From: UBA4655 sp044337015
Lineage (GTDB): Bacteria; Planctomycetota; Planctomycetia; Pirellulales; UBA1268
DNA length: 5,305 nt
Assembly (NCBI GenBank): GCA_044337015.1
Contig: JBIIOJ010000233.1
Span: 1 to 5,305 of the forward strand
Direction: 5' to 3'
Below are positions 1 through 5,305 of this stretch, in pieces; within the stretch, counting starts at the first letter, position 1; each line of letters starts with the position of its first letter. Made by a program: the position numbers and the translations under genes. The notes below the pieces were generated by a model. That model worked only from the letters and a program-made list of their open reading frames with translations. It did no database searches and was not told the DNA's origin.

Positions 1-46
1 TTTTGGGTTATTTGGTTTTGCCGGTCGTCCGGCCGGAGACACAGCA

Positions 47-346
47 TCAGGCCATCACCTTCGCGAGGATGTCGCTCTCGCGGAGGATCTTCAACTCGTG
101 GCCGTCGATCTCGATGTCGCTGCCGGAATACTTGCCGTAGATGACCTCGTCGCCGACCGAAAGCGACATCGTGGCCCGCTGGCCATTCTCGAGCAGCTTG
201 CCGGGGCCGAGGGCCTTCACGTGGCCCCGCTGCGGCTTCTCCTTCGCCGTGTCGGGCAGGACGATGCCGCCGGCGGTCCGCTCCTCGGCCTCGACGGGCT
301 CCACGACGACGCGGTCATCGAGCGGACGAATCTTGGGGTTCTTCAT
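47..346 (-). CDS. groES: Co-chaperonin GroES (Cpn10)
   Basis: This is the 10 kDa lid of the GroEL folding chamber; a heptamer caps the GroEL ring in the cytoplasm and closes the cage on substrate in the ATP state. The 99-residue product is the normal length for the family. It opens with KIRPLDDRVVVEP, followed by the mobile loop at about residues 18-36, where the Ile-Val-Leu triplet at 28-30 is the known GroEL-contact element. Later come the LGPGK segment (46-50), VGDEVIYGKYSG (64-75) and a C-terminal ILRESDILA strand. The ATG has a strong AAGGAGA ribosome site 7 nt upstream. The gene starts 45 bp after the groEL stop on the same strand, so it is very probably the second gene of a groEL-groES transcript, the reverse of the common order. 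Identification is secure. Nothing in it looks truncated or degenerate. Confidence 0.97.
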   Translation of the reverse strand: MKNPKIRPLDDRVVVEPVEAEERTAGGIVLPDTAKEKPQRGHVKALGPGKLLENGQRATMSLSVGDEVIYGKYSGSDIEIDGHELKILRESDILAKVMA

Positions 347-352
347 GCTTGG

Positions 353-360
353 TTCTCCTT
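353..360 (-). promoter_or_regulatory. Ribosome binding site of groES
   Basis: On the minus strand this reads AAGGAGAA and lies about 7 nt before the groES ATG. It is a near-ideal Shine-Dalgarno sequence. It sits in the 45 bp groEL-groES gap, where I see no promoter, so groES probably depends on translation from the shared transcript. Confidence 0.85.
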
Positions 361-391
361 GGAAAATGGTTTTGTTTGGGGTCGATTCGAA

Positions 392-2092
392 TTACATCAT
401 GCCGGGCATGCCGCCCATTCCACCCATGCCACCCATGCCGGGCATGCCGCCGCCCATTCCACCACCCATGCCGTGATGGTCGTGGCCGCCGCCGGCCTCC
501 TCTTCTTCTTGCTTGGGGATCTCGGTCACGAGCGACTCGGTCGTGAGGAGCAGGGCGGCCACGCTCGCGGCATTCTCGAGGGCCGTACGGACAACCTTCG
601 CTGGGTCGATGACGCCCGCCGACACGAGGTCGCAGTACGTATCCTTGTCGGCGTCGTAACCTTCGTTCTTGCCCTTCATCTGGCGGACGCGGTTGACGAC
701 GACGGGTCCGTCGACCCCGGCGTTCGCGGCGATCGCTTCCATCGGATAGCGAAGGGCGTTCTTCACGATCGAAGCGCCGAGCTTCTCATCTCCATCGAGA
801 CCGAGCTTCTCGACCGCCTTCTCGCTGCGGAGCAGAGCGACGCCGCCGCCCGGAACGATTCCCTCGGCGAGGGCCGCCTGGGTCGCGCTCTTGGCGTCGT
901 CGATGAGGGCCTTCCGCTCCTTCATCTCGGTCTCCGTTGCAGCGCCGACGTTGATCTGCGCGACGCCACCAGCGAGCTTCGCGAGCCGCTCCTGGAGCTT
1001 CTCACGGTCGTAATCGCTCGTGGTCTTTTCGATCTCGTCGCGAATCTGCTGGGCCCGGCCGTCGATCGCGGCCTTCGTGCCGGCGCCGCTGACGATCGTC
1101 GTGTTCTCCGCCTCGATAATGACCTTCTTCGCCCGCCCGAGGTCCGACAGCTTCACGGCGTCGAGCGAGATGCCGAGATCCTTGAAGATCGCCTGTCCGC
1201 CGGTGAGAACGGCGAGGTCCCCGAGGATCGCCTTTCGGCGGTCGCCGTAGCCGGGAGCCTTCACGGCGACGCTCTGGACGATGCCTCGGAGCTTGTTCAC
1301 GACGAGCGTCGCCAGGGCCTCACCCTCGACGTCTTCGGCGATCACGACGAGCGGCTTGTTGGCCTTGCTGATCGCTTCGAGCAGCGGAACGAGATTCTTG
1401 GCACTCGAGATCTTCTCCTCGAAGATCAGGATGTACGGGTTCTCCATCTCGCAGACCTGCGAGTCGGCGTCGGTGACGAAATGCGGCGAGAGGAAGCCGC
1501 GGTCGAACTGCATACCTTCGACGACCTCGACGGAGGTCTCCGCCTGCTTGCCCTCCTCGACCGTGATCACGCCGTCCTTGCCCACCTTGAGGAAGGCCTC
1601 GGAAAGAACGTTGCCGATCGTCGGGTCGTTGTTGCCGGCAATCGTCGCGACCTGCATGATCTCGCGCTTGTTCTTCTCGTTGATCGGCGTCGCCATCTCG
1701 CCGATCGCCTTCGCCACGGCGGCCACGGCCTTGTGAATGCCCCGCGACAGCGCCATCGGGTCGGCCCCCGCGGCGATCATCTTGAGGCCCTCGCGGAAAA
1801 TCGCCTCGGCGAGGACCGTCGCCGTCGTCGTGCCGTCTCCCGCGACGTCGTTGGTCTTGCTGGCGGCTTCCTTGACGAGTTGGGCCCCGAGATTCTCATA
1901 CGGGTCTTCGAGATCGATGTCCTCGGCGACGGTCACGCCGTCCTTGGTGACCTTGGGCGAGCCCCAGCCCTTGTCGAGTACGGCGTTGCGGCCCCGGGGG
2001 CCGAGCGTGCTCTTCACCGCCCGGGCGAGCTTCGAAACACCGGCGAGCAGCGGCTGGCGGGCTTCATCGTCGAACACCATTTGCTTGGCCAC
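392..2092 (-). CDS. groEL: Chaperonin GroEL (Hsp60, group I Cpn60)
   Basis: This is the ATP-driven tetradecameric chaperonin that folds cytoplasmic proteins with GroES. The frame stays open upstream to 2317, but I place the start at a GTG (2090-2092), giving MAKQMVFDDEAR, the usual GroEL N-terminus. GAGGAG lies 6 nt before it, and the 75 upstream residues look nothing like GroEL. The 566-residue product has the ATP-site segments TLGPRGRN (29-36) and GDGTTT (85-90, with Asp86 as the equivalent of E. coli Asp87). The apical domain includes VEGMQFDRGFLSP (191-203) and EDVEGEAL (253-260). The catalytic Asp399, equivalent to E. coli Asp398, precedes AALAEGIVPGGG (407-418). That signature has Ala where the family pattern expects Asp, Glu or Gln, a mild deviation. 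The C-terminal tail (about 528-566) is acidic, then carries HDHH (537-540), then Gly-Met repeats. The N-terminal style resembles planctomycete GroEL. Planctomycetes often carry several GroEL paralogues, so this may not be the only copy. Confidence 0.97.
   Translation of the reverse strand: MAKQMVFDDEARQPLLAGVSKLARAVKSTLGPRGRNAVLDKGWGSPKVTKDGVTVAEDIDLEDPYENLGAQLVKEAASKTNDVAGDGTTTATVLAEAIFREGLKMIAAGADPMALSRGIHKAVAAVAKAIGEMATPINEKNKREIMQVATIAGNNDPTIGNVLSEAFLKVGKDGVITVEEGKQAETSVEVVEGMQFDRGFLSPHFVTDADSQVCEMENPYILIFEEKISSAKNLVPLLEAISKANKPLVVIAEDVEGEALATLVVNKLRGIVQSVAVKAPGYGDRRKAILGDLAVLTGGQAIFKDLGISLDAVKLSDLGRAKKVIIEAENTTIVSGAGTKAAIDGRAQQIRDEIEKTTSDYDREKLQERLAKLAGGVAQINVGAATETEMKERKALIDDAKSATQAALAEGIVPGGGVALLRSEKAVEKLGLDGDEKLGASIVKNALRYPMEAIAANAGVDGPVVVNRVRQMKGKNEGYDADKDTYCDLVSAGVIDPAKVVRTALENAASVAALLLTTESLVTEIPKQEEEEAGGGHDHHGMGGGMGGGMPGMGGMGGMGGMPGMM
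395..476 (-). repeat. Gly-Met tandem repeat encoding the GroEL C-terminal tail
   Basis: This is a short low-complexity coding repeat of GGC/GGT-ATG units with occasional CCC. An 18 bp unit recurs exactly at 398-415 and 434-451, a 36 bp period. It encodes the flexible GGM-rich tail found at the end of many bacterial GroELs, which projects into the folding cavity. The repeat could change length by slippage. The Pro-Gly-Met interruptions (residues 551-553 and 563-565) are slightly unlike the plain GGM repeat of E. coli. Confidence 0.8.
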
Positions 2093-2098
2093 GTTGAA

Positions 2099-2104
2099 CT
2101 CCTC
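2099..2104 (-). promoter_or_regulatory. Ribosome binding site deciding the groEL GTG start
   Basis: On the minus strand GAGGAG lies 6 nt before the GTG at 2090-2092. It is the main reason for choosing GTG over the in-frame ATG four codons later (2078-2080) or the longer upstream frame. Its GAGGA core could pair with TCCTC about 40 nt upstream in the leader. Confidence 0.75.
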
Positions 2105-2152
2105 GAATGTTGTTATTGGCAGGCAGAACTGCGACGGCGTCGGAGGATGCAA

Positions 2153-2183
2153 CCGGCGTGCCGAGCCGCCTGCGGCCCGCCGG
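2153..2183 (-). promoter_or_regulatory. GC-rich stem-loop in the groEL leader
   Basis: Two perfectly complementary 6-base arms (2153-2158 and 2178-2183) enclose a second short GC stem (2165-2168 with 2173-2176, four-base loop). If transcription starts near 2194, as the promoter-like pair suggests, this structure would form about 10 nt from the 5' end of the groEL mRNA and about 50 nt before its ribosome site. It lacks a U-tract, so it is not an intrinsic terminator. It may protect the mRNA 5' end or regulate the operon. The base pairing is seen directly; any function is inferred. Confidence 0.4.
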
Positions 2184-2200
2184 AACTGTTGTTTTTCAGT

Positions 2201-2229
2201 GTTAAAATCGCTGTCTGGATGGGTTTCAA
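2201..2229 (-). promoter_or_regulatory. Candidate sigma-70-type promoter of groEL-groES
   Basis: On the minus strand TTGAAA (2224-2229, 5 of 6 to the -35 consensus) is followed by exactly 17 bases and then TTTAAC (2201-2206, 4 of 6 to the -10 consensus). The predicted start near 2194 leaves a leader of about 100 nt before the groEL GTG. The surrounding AT-rich patch stands out in GC-rich DNA. A 9-base TTAACACTG overlapping the -10 resembles one arm of the CIRCE heat-shock operator, but the other arm is poor. Confidence 0.5.
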
Positions 2230-2276
2230 ACTCTGCTGGCCTCAGGCGGGGTGCCGATTTGGCAGGAGAGCTCACC

Positions 2277-3335
2277 TCACGGAGCCCAGCGGTCGGTTTC
2301 GCTGATTCCCCGTGCAAAAGCCGCGAGAAGGTCGGCCGCGCGGTCGACGTCCGCGAACGACACCGTTTCCACGGCGGAATGCATGTAGCGGTTGGGGATG
2401 CTCACCAGGCCCGTGGCCACGCCGGCCCGCGTCGTCTGCAGGACGTTGGCGTCGGTCGGGGTGGCGCGGCCGCTCGCGGCAAGCTGGACGGGAATCGCCC
2501 CCGTGCGGCCCGCCTCGAGCAGCCTGTCGACCACGTGCGGGTTCATGTTTGGCCCGCGGTAGACCACCGGCCCCTTGCCGAGGGCAATATCCCCTTCGGT
2601 TTTCTTGTCGATCGTCGGGCAGTCGGTGGCGTGCGTGACGTCCACGGCGATGGCGACGTGAGGGTCGACGCCATAGGCGCTCGTCGTGGCCCCCCGGAGG
2701 CCGATCTCCTCCTGCACGGTCGAGGCGACGAACAGGCCACACGCGAGCGGCCCGGACGACGCCCTGCGAAACGCCTCGAGTACCACCCAGAGGCCCACCT
2801 TGTCGTCCATTGCGGGCGAGCAGGCCAGGTCGTGCCGCAGCGGCTGGAACCTCAGCTCGAACGTGATGCAGTCGCCGATCCGCACGACCGACTCGGCGTC
2901 GGCCTTGTCGGTCGCCCCGATGTCGATCCAGAGGTCCTTCATCTTGGGCACCACCTTCCGCTCCTCGTCGGTGAGCAGGTGGATCGGCTTTCGGCTCATG
3001 ACGCCGGGGATCGGTCCGGACGACGTCCAGACGACGACCCGTGAGCCGACCAGTTGCATCGGGTCCCAGCCGCCTATTGGCTGGACGGAGATATAGCCGT
3101 CGGAGTCGATGTACTGCACGATGAGGCCGATCTGGTCGCAGTGGCCGGCGAAGAGAAGCCTCGTCGCGGCGGCCGTGTTCTTGCCGCCGATGACGTTGCC
3201 GTGGGAGTCGGAGACGACGCTGTCGGCGATCGGCCCGAGGTACTCCCGCACGAGATCCTGGATGGGCCGCTCGTAGCCGGAGGGGCTGGGGGTTTCGAGG
3301 AGGCGGATGAGGAAGTCTCGTGCCCTGGGGTCCAC
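2277..3335 (-). CDS. M42-family metallo-aminopeptidase (glutamyl aminopeptidase / deblocking type)
   Basis: M42 peptidases are cytoplasmic, self-compartmentalising dinuclear-metal enzymes that trim amino acids from peptide N-termini. The 352-residue product has the family length and opens FLIRLLETPSPSGYE (8-22). Expected ligands are visible: His65 and Asp67 in GHCDQIG, Asp177/Asp178 in AMDDK, the catalytic Glu209 and ligand Glu210 in QEEIG, Asp232 in AVDVTHATD, and His319 in RYMHS. The insertion between the first two blocks (about 73-164) is the small dimerisation domain. GHCDQIG has Gln where most relatives have Glu. I chose the GTG at 3333-3335, with GGAG 7 nt upstream, because MDPRARDFL fits the family start. 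The ATG at 3381-3383 would add 16 residues without family resemblance and overlaps a possible -10. Homologues are also annotated as cellulase or endoglucanase, usually wrongly. Specificity (acidic, basic or hydrophobic residues) cannot be read from the sequence. It has no obvious tie to either neighbouring operon. Confidence 0.92.
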   Translation of the reverse strand: MDPRARDFLIRLLETPSPSGYERPIQDLVREYLGPIADSVVSDSHGNVIGGKNTAAATRLLFAGHCDQIGLIVQYIDSDGYISVQPIGGWDPMQLVGSRVVVWTSSGPIPGVMSRKPIHLLTDEERKVVPKMKDLWIDIGATDKADAESVVRIGDCITFELRFQPLRHDLACSPAMDDKVGLWVVLEAFRRASSGPLACGLFVASTVQEEIGLRGATTSAYGVDPHVAIAVDVTHATDCPTIDKKTEGDIALGKGPVVYRGPNMNPHVVDRLLEAGRTGAIPVQLAASGRATPTDANVLQTTRAGVATGLVSIPNRYMHSAVETVSFADVDRAADLLAAFARGISETDRWAP

Positions 3336-3342
3336 GGCGAAT

Positions 3343-3346
3343 CTCC
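3343..3346 (-). promoter_or_regulatory. Ribosome binding site for the GTG start of the M42 peptidase
   Basis: GGAG on the minus strand lies 7 nt before the GTG at 3333-3335. The competing ATG at 3381-3383 also has AGGAG, 10 nt upstream, so spacing favours the GTG only modestly. The protein start shared with relatives is the stronger argument. Confidence 0.5.
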
Positions 3347-3378
3347 GGCGGTGACAGTTGTTCGAATCGAAGAGGGGC

Positions 3379-3409
3379 AGCATAGCCGATATACTCCTGC
3401 CTCGTTCAA
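3379..3409 (-). promoter_or_regulatory. Weak candidate promoter for the M42 peptidase
   Basis: On the minus strand TTGAAC (3404-3409) and TATGCT (3379-3384) are separated by 19 bases, longer than the preferred 17. If used, transcription would begin near 3372, downstream of the alternative ATG at 3381-3383, which supports the GTG start. It overlaps the hom -10 on the other strand. Confidence 0.3.
3390..3395 (+). promoter_or_regulatory. Candidate -10 element of the hom operon promoter
   Basis: TATACT matches the -10 consensus at 5 of 6 bases and lies 36 nt before the hom ATG, predicting a leader of about 30 nt. No good -35 stands 16-18 bases upstream; TCGAAG at 17 bases matches only 3 of 6. 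The promoter may therefore be weak, activator-dependent or recognised by another sigma factor. Confidence 0.4.
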
Positions 3410-3431
3410 CGGTCCCGGAGTCCCCGAAAGC

Positions 3432-4769
3432 ATGTCCAACGTCGTTCGGATCGGAGTCGTCGGCCTCGGCACCGTCGGCTCCGGCGTGGTGCGGCTGCTC
3501 GCGCAGTCGGCCGACCACATCGAGCGGCATGCCGGACGGCCGATCGTGGTCGAGCGGGCCGTTGTCCGCGATCCAGGGAAGGCCCGCGGACTTCCGCTGG
3601 CGGCCGACCGGATCTCCTCCGACATTCGCGAGATCTCGCGAAATCCCGAGATCTCGATCGGCGTTTTGCTCGTCGGCGGCCTCGAGCCCGCGCGGTCGAT
3701 GATGATCGACCTGCTCGAGAACGGGAAGGACGTCGTCACGGCCAACAAGGCGCTGCTGGCTGAGCACGGTCCGGAACTCTTCGAGTTGGCCCGTCGCAAG
3801 GGGCGGTCGATCGCGTTCGAGGCGGCGGTCGCGGGAGGCATCCCGATCGTCGCCGCGATCAGCGAGTGCCTCGCCGCCAACCGGATCGAGAGCATCCGCG
3901 GGATCCTCAACGGCACGAGCAACTTCATCCTCACGCGAATGGAGGAGGACGGGGCCGACTACGCCGACGTGCTGCGGCTCGCGCAGACCGAGGGCTACGC
4001 CGAGGCCGACCCATCGATGGACGTCGACGGCACCGACGCCACGCAGAAGCTCGCCATCCTCGCCCACCTCGCCTTCGGGGTGTGGGTTCCGTGGACGGAG
4101 ATCCCGCGGACGGGCATCGACGGCCTCGACCTCGACCTGTTGAACTACGCCGGCGAGCTCGGCTACCGGATCCGGCTCGTGGCGGTCGCGAGGCGGGGCG
4201 ACGGCAGGCTCTCGCTGAGGGTCGCTCCGGCGCTCGTGAAGAAGGGGACGCCGCTCGCCGAGACCCGCGGGGCCTACAACGCCGTGAGCATCGTCGGCGA
4301 CGCCGTTGGGCGGATGTTTTTTCACGGGCTTGGGGCGGGAGAGATGCCGACCGCGTCGGCGGTCGTGGCCGACATCATCGACATGGTGGTCGGCCGCTCG
4401 GCGATCACGTTCCGTACGACCGGCATGCTCGACGCATCGGCGGGTTCTACGGGCGGCGCGGGGGCCGGAATGCGGCTCGGCGGCGTCGAGACCCATGAAC
4501 GGCACTTCTTGAGGATTCACGCGGCCGACAGGCCCGGCGTGCTCGCGAGGATCACCGGCATCCTCGGGGACCACGGAATCTCGATCGCGTCGGTGATCCA
4601 GCACTCGGGCCGCGACGGAGAGGAGCAGGCCGGGACGAGCGGGTCGGTTCCGCTCGTCATCATGACGCACGCCTGCAGTCCGGCGGCGATCGTGCAGGCG
4701 ATGACGGCGATCGACGCCAGCGACGTGGTCGCCGGCCGCAGCATCTGCCTGCCGGTGCTCGAGGAGTAG
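3432..4769 (+). CDS. hom: Homoserine dehydrogenase with C-terminal ACT domain
   Basis: It reduces aspartate semialdehyde to homoserine with NAD(P)H, the branch point toward threonine, isoleucine and methionine. The 445-residue product has three parts. The first is a Rossmann domain with the nucleotide-binding GLGTVGSGV (11-19) and TANKALLA (103-110, Lys106). The second is a catalytic domain with RGILNGTSNFIL (156-167) and the complete family signature at 184-206, holding Glu191, Asp197, Asp202 and the catalytic Lys206. The third is an ACT domain from about 357, marked by HFLRIHAADRPGVLARI. A Gly/Ala/Ser-rich linker (about 335-352) joins the last two. The ACT domain implies feedback control, typically by threonine. 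It is a stand-alone enzyme, not fused to aspartokinase. The ATG at 3432 begins MSNVVRIGVVGLG, the normal start; its ribosome site is weak (GGAG, 11 nt upstream). The next gene follows after 5 bp, so the two are surely cotranscribed. Confidence 0.97.
   Translation: MSNVVRIGVVGLGTVGSGVVRLLAQSADHIERHAGRPIVVERAVVRDPGKARGLPLAADRISSDIREISRNPEISIGVLLVGGLEPARSMMIDLLENGKDVVTANKALLAEHGPELFELARRKGRSIAFEAAVAGGIPIVAAISECLAANRIESIRGILNGTSNFILTRMEEDGADYADVLRLAQTEGYAEADPSMDVDGTDATQKLAILAHLAFGVWVPWTEIPRTGIDGLDLDLLNYAGELGYRIRLVAVARRGDGRLSLRVAPALVKKGTPLAETRGAYNAVSIVGDAVGRMFFHGLGAGEMPTASAVVADIIDMVVGRSAITFRTTGMLDASAGSTGGAGAGMRLGGVETHERHFLRIHAADRPGVLARITGILGDHGISIASVIQHSGRDGEEQAGTSGSVPLVIMTHACSPAAIVQAMTAIDASDVVAGRSICLPVLEE
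3625..3642. repeat. 18 bp perfect palindrome inside hom, with a nearby 10 bp copy of its core
   Basis: TTCGCGAGATCTCGCGAA is a perfect inverted repeat without a spacer. Its 10 bp core CGAGATCTCG recurs at 3647-3656. The region encodes IREISRNPEIS, so part of the symmetry comes from the repeated Glu-Ile-Ser codons (GAG ATC TCG). It may be coincidence rather than a protein binding site. Confidence 0.6.
4761..4766 (+). promoter_or_regulatory. Ribosome binding site of the downstream kinase-like gene, embedded in the hom C-terminus
   Basis: GAGGAG encodes the last two Glu codons of hom and lies 8 nt before the GTG at 4775-4777. This embedding suggests translational coupling between the two genes and supports the GTG start. 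Confidence 0.7.
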
Positions 4770-4774
4770 CCTGA

Positions 4775-5305
4775 GTGAAGTTCGTCGTGATCATCCCCGA
4801 TGGCGCCGCCGACATGCCGCAGGCATCGCTCGGTGGCCGCACGCCATTCCAGGCCGCCCGGACGCCCGCGATGGACGCCCTTGCCGCGCGAGGCATCGTT
4901 GGGCTCACGAACCACGTCCCCGAAAGCCTGCCGCCGGGGTCTGAGGTGGCCTGCATGAGCCTCATGGGCTACGACCCGCTCGCCTGCTTCACGGGGCGAG
5001 CGCCGCTCGAGGCGGCCGCGCAGGGGATAACGCTCGGGCCGGATGACTGGGCCGTGCGATGCAATTTGGTGACGATCGCCGACGGTCCATCGGGCCCCGT
5101 CATGGAGGACTTCACCGCCGGACACGTCACGACGGAGGAGGCGACCGCCCTTCTTGCGGCCGCCCAGGCGGGCCTCGCCCGGGACTTCCCGTCGCTCACG
5201 GGGTGGGACTTCAAGCCGGGCGTGAGCTATCGGAATCTGCTGCTCTATCGCGGAACCCGCTCCGCGGCGCCGCCGCTCGGCGCCGACCTCCGGGCGACGC
5301 CGCCG
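4775..5305 (+). CDS. Archaeal-type phosphoglycerate mutase family protein, probable alternative homoserine kinase (partial, 3' end beyond window)
   Basis: This gene is open to the right edge, giving the first 177 residues of a family usually near 400. It belongs to the alkaline-phosphatase-superfamily metalloenzymes. VVIIPDGAADMP (4-15) carries the first metal-binding Asp (Asp9). GSEVACMSLMGYDP (55-68) carries Ser56, the superfamily nucleophile position. Then follow FTGRAPLEAAAQGI (72-85) and RCNLVTI (95-101). MEDFTAGHVTTEEA (110-123) resembles the subgroup modelled as 'proposed homoserine kinase' (TIGR02535) more than true 2,3-BPG-independent phosphoglycerate mutase. Context strengthens this: it starts 5 bp after hom, with its ribosome site inside the hom end, so it probably converts homoserine to O-phosphohomoserine for threonine synthase. 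GTG at 4775 is chosen because MKFVVIIPDG is the normal family start. It could still be a glycolytic phosphoglycerate mutase, and the missing C-terminal metal ligands cannot be checked here. The family assignment is firm; the substrate is inferred. Confidence 0.85.
   Translation, partial: MKFVVIIPDGAADMPQASLGGRTPFQAARTPAMDALAARGIVGLTNHVPESLPPGSEVACMSLMGYDPLACFTGRAPLEAAAQGITLGPDDWAVRCNLVTIADGPSGPVMEDFTAGHVTTEEATALLAAAQAGLARDFPSLTGWDFKPGVSYRNLLLYRGTRSAAPPLGADLRATPP

Noticed and set aside
20..33. Small hairpin (GCCGG, loop TCGT, CCGGC) downstream of groES as an intrinsic terminator
   Set aside because: The stem is only five pairs, and on the groES strand it is followed by an A-rich run, not a U-tract. 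The T-rich stretch lies on the wrong side. The true terminator may lie beyond the left edge.
2180..2205. A genuine CIRCE operator upstream of groEL
   Set aside because: Only one arm resembles the consensus, the other matches 4 of 9, and the spacer is 8 rather than 9. It is kept only as a low-confidence hint in the findings.
98..2305. A 735-codon open frame on the plus strand, antisense to groES and groEL
   Set aside because: It is a shadow of groEL codon bias in high-GC DNA. The product is Asp/Arg/Leu-rich low-complexity sequence with no recognisable domain and runs opposite to two certain genes.
2093..2317. N-terminal extension of groEL to an ATG at 2317
   Set aside because: The 75 extra residues do not resemble GroEL, run through the promoter-like region and overlap the end of the M42 peptidase. 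The GTG at 2092 has a proper ribosome site and the family N-terminus.
3866..4498. A 210-codon plus-strand frame overlapping hom
   Set aside because: It is an Arg-rich out-of-frame reading of hom, whose own frame carries the complete homoserine dehydrogenase signature.
3384..4670. Long upstream extension of the M42 peptidase frame, antisense to hom
   Set aside because: This is the antisense shadow of hom, rich in Arg, Asp and Pro. The peptidase homology begins at about 3335.

Overview
The window is a GC-rich chromosomal segment (roughly two-thirds G+C by eye) with five protein genes: four complete and one cut by the right edge. No mobile element, RNA gene or CRISPR array was seen. The GroEL N-terminus (MAKQMVFDDEARQPLL), the KGWGSPKVTKDG segment and the GHCDQIG form of the M42 peptidase motif look like those of Planctomycetes, probably the Pirellulales side. 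This is recognition from memory, not a search. Three of the five starts appear to be GTG, which fits a high-GC genome.

Left half, minus strand: a chaperonin operon transcribed groEL (392-2092) then groES (47-346), separated by 45 bp. This is the reverse of the usual groES-groEL order. A promoter-like pair at 2201-2229 would give a leader of about 100 nt with a GC-rich stem-loop. GroEL ends in a Gly-Met tail that also carries a His cluster.

Middle, minus strand: an M42-family metallo-aminopeptidase (2277-3335) with its metal-binding and catalytic residues in place. It lies upstream of groEL in the same direction, across a 184 bp gap that holds the groEL promoter. It is divergent from the next gene across a 96 bp gap where the candidate promoters of the two genes overlap.

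Right half, plus strand: hom, homoserine dehydrogenase with a C-terminal ACT domain (3432-4769). Five bases later comes the first 177 codons of an alkaline-phosphatase-superfamily protein of the archaeal phosphoglycerate mutase / proposed homoserine kinase type (4775 to the edge). Hom makes homoserine and the partner probably phosphorylates it, so the pair looks like two consecutive steps of threonine synthesis in a lineage using a non-GHMP homoserine kinase.

Overall this is conserved housekeeping DNA. I see no convincing new system. The points most worth a second look are the hom/kinase pairing, the inverted groEL-groES order with its structured leader, and the overlapping divergent promoters.
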